Assembly (NCBI GenBank): GCA_044227095.1
Contig: JBGAFV010000002.1
Location: 186,001-250,000, forward strand
Length of the DNA stretch: 64,000 nt
Reading direction: 5' to 3'
Origin: JACMLD01 sp044227095
Lineage (GTDB): Bacteria; Bacteroidota; Bacteroidia; Chitinophagales; Chitinophagaceae
Positions within the stretch are counted from its first letter, which is position 1, and every line of letters begins with the position of its first letter. Shown here piece by piece: positions 24,764 to 33,299 of this stretch. Below the pieces are notes generated by a model. It was not told the origin of the DNA, did not search any database, and saw only the letters and a list, made by a program, of their open reading frames with translations. The translations under genes were made by a program, and so were the position numbers.

Positions 24764-26044
24764 TTAGTAACTGGCCGCTTTCAATCCAAACTGCTGCCCG
24801 TTGTCTATATCAACTACCCGCAATAAAGATGACAATGAAATATTATCAATATTGTCAAGTCCGCACATATCCATTAATTGGGTTGTGGACCACATCATAC
24901 GGTCATGTAAAACTAATAGATGGTTATTCAGGGACCGTGATTGAACCATGCTGACACTGTTATCAGGCAGGTCAGCAAAATAGCCCGGCAGCTCCAACGA
25001 AACGACATCTGATCCAAACGCTCTTAATTTCAGGATTTCGAAAGGGGAAACCCTTTCTGTTGAAGCGATAATTTTTATTTGCTTATCCAAGGCATATAAC
25101 TTGAGCGTCTGTGAAACAAATTGTATGCTTTCGTATAAAGGCAAACAAGGCGCATGTGCAATTTTCCCTGAAATATAATTATCTGATTCTTCAAATCCCT
25201 TAACCGTTATAAAATCGGGCGAAAAATGCGTTTTACGAAAAGCGTGGCAAATCCTGTAAAACTCTTTCTTGTCTGATATAGAAATACGTAATCCGATCAC
25301 TTTACCGGCAGACAGATTGCGAAGTGAAGTTAGGAAATCCACCAATCCATCCGCGTCATAAAAACCTGATAATCCAAAGTATGTTTTGCGACCTTGAATA
25401 AATTCATTTCGACTCTGGCCAGGTTCCAGTGAAGCAATTTGCATTGACAATCCCTTTTCCGATCGCGTTAAGTCCACTTCAATCATTTTAATGTCTTGTC
25501 TGGAAGCATTGTTTTTAAAAACTTCCGCGCAGAATTGCCCCGAATTTGTCCCGCAGCCAGCATACCCGGATTTAATTTGCCAAATCAGATCTCCATTTGA
25601 TAGCATCCTGGTGCTCAAAAAGTTTTCTGAATTATATAAACAATTGTTACCCGCATTAATCCAATAAATTTCTTTGTTTTCTTTTTCGGCTTTCATGCTA
25701 ATCGATAACATCTTAGCCACATATGGCTTTATACATTGATCGTTTCCTATTAAAGCAGTTTTTTTCACTGTGTCGTTGTAAGCGATCCGTAAATGCAAAT
25801 TATCTTCTTTTTTGAGTTTATTGTCAGACCGGTATAGTATTGATACATGTTTCCCAGTGCTGTTAGTGCTATTTTTTCTCCACGTAATCATTGCAAGAGT
25901 CAAAAGTGGTAATGCAATTAACAATCCAAGAAGAAGAAGATTAAACTGGTATAAATACCCGGCTATTATTAAGAAAGTATTTACAGAAAAATAGAGAAAT
26001 ACAAAACCTTTATTCAAATAAATTTGATTGTGAATACTGCGCAT
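24764..26044 (-). CDS. Degenerate glutamate-synthase-like protein (copy 3)
   Basis: From the ATG at 26044 the protein is 426 aa, close to the 428 aa of copy 2; an upstream in-frame TTG at 26086 would add 14 residues. Two N-terminal membrane segments precede a barrel related to the intact enzyme at 3977-5545. Matching parts are GDLIWQIKSGYAGCG, IKMIEVDL, ADGLVDFLTSLRNLSAGKVIGLRI, FYRICHAFRKTHFSPDFI, LPLYESIQFVSQTLKLYALDKQIKIIAS and FEILKLRAFGSD. The GHGG loop, the GEGGTGAAP loop and all three cluster cysteines are missing, and AAGKI has become ASTER. Catalysis is therefore improbable. It heads a minus-strand series ending with DedA and is preceded by leader copy C. Confidence 0.8.
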   Translation of the reverse strand: MRSIHNQIYLNKGFVFLYFSVNTFLIIAGYLYQFNLLLLGLLIALPLLTLAMITWRKNSTNSTGKHVSILYRSDNKLKKEDNLHLRIAYNDTVKKTALIGNDQCIKPYVAKMLSISMKAEKENKEIYWINAGNNCLYNSENFLSTRMLSNGDLIWQIKSGYAGCGTNSGQFCAEVFKNNASRQDIKMIEVDLTRSEKGLSMQIASLEPGQSRNEFIQGRKTYFGLSGFYDADGLVDFLTSLRNLSAGKVIGLRISISDKKEFYRICHAFRKTHFSPDFITVKGFEESDNYISGKIAHAPCLPLYESIQFVSQTLKLYALDKQIKIIASTERVSPFEILKLRAFGSDVVSLELPGYFADLPDNSVSMVQSRSLNNHLLVLHDRMMWSTTQLMDMCGLDNIDNISLSSLLRVVDIDNGQQFGLKAASY

Positions 26045-26086
26045 CGCGATATATTTAGCAAGCTCTAAATTGAGATTAGGTAACAA

Positions 26087-26252
26087 CCCGGAGCGGGAAA
26101 ACCTTCACTGGCTCCGGGGCTAAATATTAAAGTCCTTGAAATTAGGAAAGAAGTACCAGTCAGCAATTGCCTCTCCATCCCTTGCATCATATTTGCAAAG
26201 AAATGCTGGTATATTTCGTATTTGTGAAGAGAAAGTCATCTCTGCAAATATA
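26087..26252 (-). promoter_or_regulatory. Shared promoter and structured leader, copy C
   Basis: On the minus strand a TATATTTG -7 box (26252-26245) is followed by CAGAGATGAC, matching the arrangement in copies A and B. Downstream are a TACCA/TGGTA inverted repeat, the box complementary to AAAGTCCTTGAAATTAGG (26129-26146) and a perfect 8-bp hairpin (CCCGGAGC 26087-26094 with GCTCCGGG 26111-26118). The implied leader of the degenerate glutamate-synthase gene is about 190 nt. The hairpin abuts the possible TTG start and lies 43 bp before the preferred ATG. Confidence 0.6.
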
Positions 26253-26864
26253 ACGGTTTGTTATAAACAGTTGCATGCAAACGATATTAATAACAGTATC
26301 AGGAATACTTTTAACATGATCTTTGGTTTTAATAACTAATCTTACTCAAAATAATCGACGACTATAAATTTCGTCCGTTGAAAATGGAATGCCAATTGCT
26401 CACTGCGCTGCCATTGCCGGAAAATGAAATCAAATTATTACTTTCTAAAATTCGATGACCACTCAACTGTAATTGATGAAGTGTGTTGCTACATGAACCA
26501 ATATTATGGTAACCAGTCAGAAAAGAAATTCACCTGAAAGATTTCTTTGCAATCTTTTCATTGGTCAAAATATTTTTCAGAGTTTTCAGATACTATAAAA
26601 ACGATCTCTATAAGATTGTACGGAGTAAGCGATATACCAATAAAATAATGGTTGAGGTGAGAATATGCGTCATTCGTTGTTTAATGAGGTTCGTGTTATC
26701 AGTACACAAATTAAAAAAAACACCTTGGTACAGTAGGCTAAAATCCATTGCGGAGTAAGTGTTTACGTCCTGTCTTGCTGGAAGTTGCCAATCATGGAAG
26801 ATTTTTGTTGAATAGGCAAAACCAATCCCTTTCGTATTTTAAACGCTAATTGGGATGCACGAAT
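26253..26864. other. Gene-free stretch upstream of the nan operon end
   Basis: No supported gene. Open frames at 26136-26339 and 26561-26758 on the plus strand look random in composition, and the first overlaps leader copy C. An 8-bp inverted repeat (AAAGAAAT at 26522-26529 with ATTTCTTT at 26541-26548) is the only clear hairpin. It lies about 320 bp past the last nan gene and is a weak terminator candidate. Confidence 0.45.
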
Positions 26865-29444
26865 TTAATCGGCTGCACTGACGAAAGTAAACATCCATTT
26901 TACCGGGTTTTGCCAATCTGCTCCTTTAAAAGAACCGACCGGCGCCTTTATCAAAACTGTATTCCATCCTTTATCCAGGTTTATTATTGCAGGTTCCCTA
27001 TATTCATACCCTTCATCTGTCAATGGAATCTCTGCATTACCTTTTTGCCCGCTTCTTTTCCACAATGGTGGTGTAATTAAATTTCTATTTACCCATACCT
27101 GACTTTGTTTATCATCCCATGTGCCTGTCAATGGCGAATTTGTGGCAGTTGACCTGGATAAATTGTTAAATCCGATCCAATAATCCGCAACTGTATCTTT
27201 ACTGCTCCAGATATGGGTGACGGCGTACCACGTCGAATTTTCAATTGGATTATCGACTGCTCCTTTTATTAACGGGAACCACCAGTGCTTTAATATAATT
27301 GTTCCTCCCACCACCTGGATAGCCGGCGGATAATTAATTTCATCAAAACCTATTTGTTCTGGTTTAAATTTTGCTGACAAATCTCCATTATTATTAAAAG
27401 GCCCGTACAGTTTCCATGTAATTGCAGATTGCCGCTTATAAGGGAAAGGCAACCCAATAAAATTTTGATACCGTTGATCCAGTAAACGGTTCTCAAATTC
27501 ATTGAACCGAATCGCCTGAACTGACCCCGGTGCGCCTATATTTGCTATCCAGCCCTCCTGACCACCTCCGAGCCAGCTTCTTTCAGCAAAAGCGAGCATA
27601 GAAGGATAAACAGGGTTCATGCTTAGAGCGTCAATTTCTTTCGCCAGTGCCCGGTCTGGCCACAAACAAATAGTGCCCCCAAGCAGCATACTATCGCCTT
27701 TTTCCCGATTGAGTATTTTCCGGCTAAAAATAGTAGTCACAGCTTCCAGCGGATCCATGTGGTTCAGGTACAAATGCCGCGAGTCTATAAACTTAACAGA
27801 TTTGTTTAAAGATATTTTACCAGAATCATCCATCCATAGCTGACGCAAAACAGAACCGGTAAAATTTCCTCCTGGTTCCCACCCAATTACTTTCTTTCCA
27901 AAACTTTCTGCGTATGAAATTATTTGTGGTAGAAAATCGGGGTTTGTAATTTTTACTTCATCCGCGCCGATGTGCAAATAGGGTAAATTATAAGTAGTAA
28001 AAAACTCTTTCAGAATATTTTTCAAAAATATAAGTCCTGAATCTGACTGCATATTCACTTTCATCGCCCTTGTAAAGGCTGCACTATGCCCTGGCATATC
28101 AATTTCGGGAACAAGGGTTATGTAACGCGCGTTACAAAAATTGATCAGATCTTTAAATTCTGCTTCTGTGTAGTACATGCCTTTATTGCGCAGCATGTTC
28201 TCCGGCGCGGTTAATTGGGGGTACAATTTACTGACCAACCGCCAGGCAATATTTTCAGTAAAATGAAAATGGAATATATTCAGTTTATACTTCGCCATTT
28301 CCCCTACTTGTTGCTTCAGCATATTCACGGATTGATAATTCCTGCCTGCATCGACCATATATCCGCGCCATGAAAACGCAGGCCAGTCCGTGATTTCACA
28401 GGCATCTACCATTGCATTATCCCTTGCTAATTGCATCAGCGTCTGTGTTCCATTAAAAATACCGTGCAGGGTGGCAGCAGTGATGACTATTTTTTGAGGG
28501 CTTATTTTTAAGTGATACGCTTCTTCGGGCGATTGCGCGACTGATAAATTAGCCAAACGCAATTCAATAAATGAGCTTACGCCATTTGAATCTTTAACGA
28601 TATTCAGCTGCAAACCTTTCTCCTTTAATTGATCCCGGAGTTTGGCTGCTTCACGAAATAAAACAGTATCTTTTATGAAAATGCTTTTACACCTGTATAA
28701 ATCAAAATAGCCGTTATTCCATTTCAACTGTTGTGGCAATGGCAATAAAGATGGCACTGGCTGCAAATCAAAAACATATGGATAAAGTAGGTGTTTCCAT
28801 AGCATATACCCATCTCCATTCAGGTGCAGGCCGTCGTTGGTGAGTGAAGCATCCAGCCTGTCTTCTATATTGCAAAATGAAGGATACAGATCGATAAAAA
28901 AATAATGATGATCCTCCGCATATTGCCGTAAATGTTCATTCAGCCATTTTATTTGAAGGGCTTTATTGGTATGATTGCCAAATTTTCCATACACATTATT
29001 TACCGGCAAGATACTTTGTACATATAATTTTGTTGAAGCACTTTTCTGACTTATATAATCTGCAGCAAGCAAAATATTTTGTAGCAGGCTGTCCGGGGTT
29101 GTATTCTTAGCCAGATCATTAATTCCGATCAACAAAAAGATCTTAGCAGGCGCGCCGCTTGTGATCTGATCAAGACGGTGCAAAACACCTGCTGATAAAT
29201 CACCGCTTATGCCGCGGTTCTTTATTCTGTCATCTGCAAAAAGTTCTCCCCATTCGGCGCCGTCGGTAATGCTGTTACCCAGGAAAACAATATCCTGCCT
29301 GCGCTGTCGAAGTGTTGCGAAATGAGTAACCCGTTGCTGGTAGTATGTACCAAATAATGAATCGGGGTACGAAGGCAATTTTATTTGCGCAAAAGAAACG
29401 TATTTATTCAGCAAACAAATGAAAATGAATACAACAAGTTTCAT
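26865..29444 (-). CDS. Secreted SGNH hydrolase-GH20 beta-hexosaminidase fusion
   Basis: The start at 29444 gives a signal peptide (MKLVVFIFICLLNKYVSFAQ); an ATG four codons upstream (29456) is possible. The N-terminal domain (to about residue 230) is an SGNH/GDSL esterase with FLGNSITDG, GINDLA and DGLHLNGDGY. A GH20b-like domain (about 240-350) is followed by the GH20 barrel with WPAFSWRGYMVDAGR and the catalytic Asp-Glu pair in HIGADE (about residue 495). A C-terminal beta domain follows. It should remove terminal GlcNAc/GalNAc and perhaps acetyl groups from host glycans once sialic acid is gone. It is the last nan gene and overlaps or abuts the sialidase stop. An esterase fused to hexosaminidase is less usual than separate genes. 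Confidence 0.9.
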   Translation of the reverse strand: MKLVVFIFICLLNKYVSFAQIKLPSYPDSLFGTYYQQRVTHFATLRQRRQDIVFLGNSITDGAEWGELFADDRIKNRGISGDLSAGVLHRLDQITSGAPAKIFLLIGINDLAKNTTPDSLLQNILLAADYISQKSASTKLYVQSILPVNNVYGKFGNHTNKALQIKWLNEHLRQYAEDHHYFFIDLYPSFCNIEDRLDASLTNDGLHLNGDGYMLWKHLLYPYVFDLQPVPSLLPLPQQLKWNNGYFDLYRCKSIFIKDTVLFREAAKLRDQLKEKGLQLNIVKDSNGVSSFIELRLANLSVAQSPEEAYHLKISPQKIVITAATLHGIFNGTQTLMQLARDNAMVDACEITDWPAFSWRGYMVDAGRNYQSVNMLKQQVGEMAKYKLNIFHFHFTENIAWRLVSKLYPQLTAPENMLRNKGMYYTEAEFKDLINFCNARYITLVPEIDMPGHSAAFTRAMKVNMQSDSGLIFLKNILKEFFTTYNLPYLHIGADEVKITNPDFLPQIISYAESFGKKVIGWEPGGNFTGSVLRQLWMDDSGKISLNKSVKFIDSRHLYLNHMDPLEAVTTIFSRKILNREKGDSMLLGGTICLWPDRALAKEIDALSMNPVYPSMLAFAERSWLGGGQEGWIANIGAPGSVQAIRFNEFENRLLDQRYQNFIGLPFPYKRQSAITWKLYGPFNNNGDLSAKFKPEQIGFDEINYPPAIQVVGGTIILKHWWFPLIKGAVDNPIENSTWYAVTHIWSSKDTVADYWIGFNNLSRSTATNSPLTGTWDDKQSQVWVNRNLITPPLWKRSGQKGNAEIPLTDEGYEYREPAIINLDKGWNTVLIKAPVGSFKGADWQNPVKWMFTFVSAAD

Positions 29445-29446
29445 CT

Positions 29447-30616
29447 TTACTTCCATTTAACAACAGTAAATAAAATCTCTTTATAATTATCCCGCTCGTA
29501 CAAAATACCCATTTCGTTTTTTGACACAGCAATAATGTCTGAATAAGCTGTAAAATCACCTTTTCCATCCGGTGCTTTATCAATAAGAAAATGCTGTTTC
29601 CATGTTTTCCCTTCATCAAAACTTATGCGCAGGGTGAGGTTGTCCCTGCGGCTGGTATCAGCAGCATTGCAAAAGGCCAGTATGTTTTTGCCTTTGTAAT
29701 TGCCTGCCTGTACGATACTTCCCTGGCAAACCGGGTCGGGAAGATTTTTATCGAAATAAACCGTATCCCACGACTGACCGCCATTGCTGCTGATGGCTAC
29801 GGTCCTTGTGCGGATATCGCCTTTCTGGTTCCTGAAATTGATCATCAGTCTATCGTGGCTCAATGCCACTGCCATGTTTTCATTGCCACCCGGCAGTGCA
29901 ACGGTAGCCCCCAGTGAAAAAGTCTTTCCATGATCATCGGTATAAAACCCATGCGCGTGATAATCGGCAGAATGCGGTTGTGGCTCACCGGCAGAATGAT
30001 TGGCAGCTACAAAAATCCGTCCTTTGTAGGTGCCCTTTTCAAACTGCATGGCATGGCCCGGCGTATTGGCATAGCTTCTCCAGTCTTCTGGAAAATTATA
30101 AGCCGGGTTTACCTGCGGTTGCCTGGGTCTGTGTACCTGCAGCGTGATATTACTTGCGGCACTCCAGGTGGCGCCATTGTCTGCAGATGTTTTGTACCAT
30201 ACTTCGCGCAGGCCCCTGCCTTTTCTTATTTCGCCTTCATGGTTGTTGCCGGTATTATAAAAAAGAAATATCCTGCCCTTCGGGTAAAGCGGGTCAGTTA
30301 GATCTACCACGGGCGCGGGATTACCGGCCTGCAGGCTGTCCGCATCCACAATGGTTTGTAAAGCCGTCCAGGTTTTCCCTTTGTCACTGCTCGATTTCAT
30401 TACAATATTGATATCGCCAAAATCGCCGCTGCCGTTTACCCGGCCTTCACAAAAAGCCAGCAACTTACCATCGGGCAAACCAATAATAGCCGGTATGCGG
30501 TAACTCTTGTGCCCTTCTGTACCCGATACAAAAACAGGTAGCCCTTTTTGCTGCGCAATAATGCTGGTAATAAAAACAGTACATACTGTTAGCGTACACA
30601 ATAATTTCTTTTTCAT
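29447..30616 (-). CDS. nanH: Exo-alpha-sialidase (GH33)
   Basis: The start at 30616 forms an ATGA overlap with the O-acetylesterase stop and gives a signal peptide (MKKKLLCTLTVCTVFITSIIAQ). The mature enzyme is a six-bladed propeller that releases terminal sialic acid. The RIP motif is present (SYRIPAI), as are four or five Asp boxes of the S-x-D-x-G-x-T-W type: SSDKGKTW, TSADNGATW, YTDDHGKTF, SSNGGQSW and SFDEGKTW. The 390-aa length is usual for a single-domain GH33. It is placed between the esterase and the hexosaminidase fusion, so the three extracytoplasmic trimming enzymes are translationally coupled. Confidence 0.95.
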   Translation of the reverse strand: MKKKLLCTLTVCTVFITSIIAQQKGLPVFVSGTEGHKSYRIPAIIGLPDGKLLAFCEGRVNGSGDFGDINIVMKSSSDKGKTWTALQTIVDADSLQAGNPAPVVDLTDPLYPKGRIFLFYNTGNNHEGEIRKGRGLREVWYKTSADNGATWSAASNITLQVHRPRQPQVNPAYNFPEDWRSYANTPGHAMQFEKGTYKGRIFVAANHSAGEPQPHSADYHAHGFYTDDHGKTFSLGATVALPGGNENMAVALSHDRLMINFRNQKGDIRTRTVAISSNGGQSWDTVYFDKNLPDPVCQGSIVQAGNYKGKNILAFCNAADTSRRDNLTLRISFDEGKTWKQHFLIDKAPDGKGDFTAYSDIIAVSKNEMGILYERDNYKEILFTVVKWK

Positions 30617-32109
30617 TGAACTTTTATTTTGAACGTGGAGGTCGGTAATTTTTCTGCATTCACCAAATTGGCATCTGTAAATGGTTTCCATGCATAATAC
30701 ACGAAACCCGGTTTTTCTTTTACTGCTATTACCACCTGGTTGTTTTTGATAACAGCTTTTGCATCCGTTTTCCCATCAATTGAAAACCCAATTAATAATT
30801 TTCCACTGGCAGTTTGTAAACCTGCTGCATACCGGAATGCAACAATGATAGTTCCATTTTTATACACCGCCCGCAGCGGCAAAGGGCCTGAAGGAACAAT
30901 GCTCCTGTGATAAGTCTTGTTCAGCGCCCACCTGGCCAATCTTTCTGCCACTTCTTTTTTATTGGTGGGATGCACATTGTTTCTACACCCGAGATCACTG
31001 CACACTGCCATGCCGCCGTTGCGAACTTCATTTAGCAATTTTCTTTGTTCATCCCTGAATAATGGCCATAGCTGTGAAGCATAACCGGCAGTATCTATGG
31101 AAGACAACTGTACCCAATAAAAAGGCATGGCCGGCATCTTCCATTTTGCACGGTAATCAGCAATCATTAATTTTTGTAATGCCGCATATTCATTTACCCG
31201 GTCAGGTTCCTGCGCATTGCTCTCACCCTGGTACCAGAGTATGCCTTTTACAGGCAAACTCAGTATGGGTTCAATGCCGGCGCTGTACGCAAAGCCGGGT
31301 TTGTATGCATGGGTCGGCCCCTGTTCGCCTGCAAACGTATTTTCATGTGCGCCGATGTTTTCTTTTGCTCTTTGCTTTACCCAAACAGGGATGGCGTCAT
31401 TGTTCAGCCAGTTGCCGGATAGTTTTACAGCAAATTGTTTATCATTTGCCAACGCCTCCCTGCTGATAAATGTTTCCAGCGGGCAACCGCCAATGGCGAG
31501 GTGTATCAGCCCAACCGGAACACCCTCAGCAATTGAGATGCGTTTTCCAAAATAATAACCAATAGCACTCATAGTTTTAGCCGTATTGCTGTCGCAGGTT
31601 TGCCATTGGCCGGTGTAGAAACCGGCAGCATTCAATTGGTGCACCATACTGTCTGTGTAGGGTTTACCAAAAACATTTTTACCAATAAAAGAAGGATTGT
31701 AAAAACGGAGCAGTGGCTGATAAGTTTGCCGCAATTCATCCTTATAATGCATTTCCTGCTGCAAAGGAAACTCCATGTTTGACTGGCCAATACAAAGCCA
31801 TATATCACCGATAAACAAATTTTTCAGTTCAATAATGGCATGGCCGGCCATAATCTTCATTGATTGCGGCTGTTTACTGGCAGCCTGCTCATTAAAATAG
31901 ATATCCCAGCTGCTGTCTGGTTTCGCATATACCGTTTTATTAACTCCTGCAAAGAAAGCTTGCACGGGCATACCCGGTGCAGCACTGCCCCATACATGTA
32001 CCGGTTCATCCCGCTGCAATACCATATTGTCTGAAAATATTTTTGCCAGGTGTAGTTGCGCAGTGGCACAACATGGAAATAGCAATATGAATAGCATCAA
32101 TTTTGTCAT
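30613..32109 (-). CDS. Sialate O-acetylesterase
   Basis: The 498-aa protein has an N-terminal signal peptide (about 1-17) and a SASA-type SGNH esterase. The catalytic Ser lies in CIGQSNMEFPL (about residue 110) and the second conserved block in ILWYQGESNA; the C-terminal DLGCRNNVHPTNK supplies the Asp/His pair. It removes O-acetyl groups from sialic acids so that sialidase and lyase can act. It overlaps the 2-epimerase gene by 4 bp at its start and the sialidase by 4 bp at its end. Length is typical of Bacteroidota EstA/NanS-like enzymes. Confidence 0.93.
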   Translation of the reverse strand: MTKLMLFILLFPCCATAQLHLAKIFSDNMVLQRDEPVHVWGSAAPGMPVQAFFAGVNKTVYAKPDSSWDIYFNEQAASKQPQSMKIMAGHAIIELKNLFIGDIWLCIGQSNMEFPLQQEMHYKDELRQTYQPLLRFYNPSFIGKNVFGKPYTDSMVHQLNAAGFYTGQWQTCDSNTAKTMSAIGYYFGKRISIAEGVPVGLIHLAIGGCPLETFISREALANDKQFAVKLSGNWLNNDAIPVWVKQRAKENIGAHENTFAGEQGPTHAYKPGFAYSAGIEPILSLPVKGILWYQGESNAQEPDRVNEYAALQKLMIADYRAKWKMPAMPFYWVQLSSIDTAGYASQLWPLFRDEQRKLLNEVRNGGMAVCSDLGCRNNVHPTNKKEVAERLARWALNKTYHRSIVPSGPLPLRAVYKNGTIIVAFRYAAGLQTASGKLLIGFSIDGKTDAKAVIKNNQVVIAVKEKPGFVYYAWKPFTDANLVNAEKLPTSTFKIKVQ

Positions 32110-33290
32110 GAGCGGTTCAACTGTTTACCAAGAAGCTGCATACAATACCATTCCTGCCGCGGCAGGTGAAAGGGACCTTTAAACAAATTTCCTTTGGCGG
32201 TTTGCGCAATGCTGCCATCGCGGTGCAGGTAACCAAACCATTCGCCGTTTTGTTTATCATGAAAATGCGTATATGCATATTTGTGAATCATTGCATGCCG
32301 GCGGGCATATTTTTCAAGGCCGGTTACTGTCCAGGCCAGCAAGGTGGCAATGATGGCTTCATTCTGCGGCCACCAGAACTTCATGTCATGCCAGTATTCC
32401 TGCACGGGCTTGTCATATACATCGCGGTAATAAAGAATGCCGCCGTGTATTTTATCCCAACCGCGTTCCCACATATAGTCCAGCATGCGGCAACCGAGCT
32501 CAATCAAATGCGGATCATTGTGTCTGTACATGGCCTCATGCAATATAAACCATGCGCCCTCCATGGCATGACCGGGATTGAGCGTACGCCCATCTATATG
32601 ATCAATGATGCTGCCATCGGGCGCCACCTGTTCCATTACACATTGTATATCGTGTTTCACAAAATGCATTTCTATATCAGCTATCCATTTGCTTATCCAG
32701 GCATCGCAACGATCATCGCCAATGGTTTCCCTTAACTGCTGGGCAGTGTTCATCATTATCATGGGCACGCCAATTCCTTTGGCGGGCCTTGTACCGGTAA
32801 ACTTCTGTTGCAATAATCCAGGTGTGGTAGCATAGTCAAGGCATTTGCCAAAAACTTTTCTTGCATTGTCTGCCGCTGTTGCATCGCCGCTGGCTTTTGC
32901 ATAAGCAGCAGCGGCAATCACGTAAAATGTTTCAGAAAAAAAATACCTTCTTTTACGGATGGGCTGCCCGTTGCGGGCAACATGAAAAAACATCTGCCCG
33001 TCGGTATCAAAACAATGCTGGTTTAAAAAATCATAACCCAGTTTTGCGCCATCCAGCCATTCCTGCTTTTTTTCTACCGTATTGTACAAAGTTGCCAGCA
33101 GCCAGGTGGCGCGGCCCTGTATCCACACTGCTTTATCATCATCAATGAGTGAACCATCTGCGTCGCGCATTAATAGATAGCCGCCGTGTTCCTTGTCAAA
33201 AGAACGCGGGAACCAGAAAGGAACTGTGTCTTTCAGCAATTGATTGCCGTAAAATAGATACAATGATTCAATATCTTTCTGCGTGTACAT
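32106..33290 (-). CDS. N-acylglucosamine 2-epimerase (renin-binding-protein type)
   Basis: The 394-aa cytoplasmic enzyme of the (alpha/alpha)6-barrel AGE family converts ManNAc, produced by the lyase, into GlcNAc. Active-site stretches are visible: HVARNGQPIRKRRYFFSETF, LNPGHAMEGAWFILHEAM, KFWWPQNEAI and WFGYLHRDG. No signal peptide is present. Many Bacteroidota nan loci use this eukaryote-like epimerase in place of the NanE/NanK pair, and no kinase gene is seen here. It lies 9 bp after the MFS transporter gene and overlaps the O-acetylesterase gene by 4 bp. Confidence 0.94.
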   Translation of the reverse strand: MYTQKDIESLYLFYGNQLLKDTVPFWFPRSFDKEHGGYLLMRDADGSLIDDDKAVWIQGRATWLLATLYNTVEKKQEWLDGAKLGYDFLNQHCFDTDGQMFFHVARNGQPIRKRRYFFSETFYVIAAAAYAKASGDATAADNARKVFGKCLDYATTPGLLQQKFTGTRPAKGIGVPMIMMNTAQQLRETIGDDRCDAWISKWIADIEMHFVKHDIQCVMEQVAPDGSIIDHIDGRTLNPGHAMEGAWFILHEAMYRHNDPHLIELGCRMLDYMWERGWDKIHGGILYYRDVYDKPVQEYWHDMKFWWPQNEAIIATLLAWTVTGLEKYARRHAMIHKYAYTHFHDKQNGEWFGYLHRDGSIAQTAKGNLFKGPFHLPRQEWYCMQLLGKQLNRS

Positions 33291-33299
33291 AGTCTTAAT

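Noticed and set aside
26136..26339. 67-codon plus-strand frame near the leader of the degenerate glutamate-synthase gene
   Set aside because: It lies over the leader and -7 box shared with two other loci on the opposite strand; the corresponding frames in the other copies contain stops.
32166..32735. 189-codon plus-strand frame inside the 2-epimerase gene
   Set aside because: Antisense shadow; the minus strand encodes a typical epimerase with operon overlaps.
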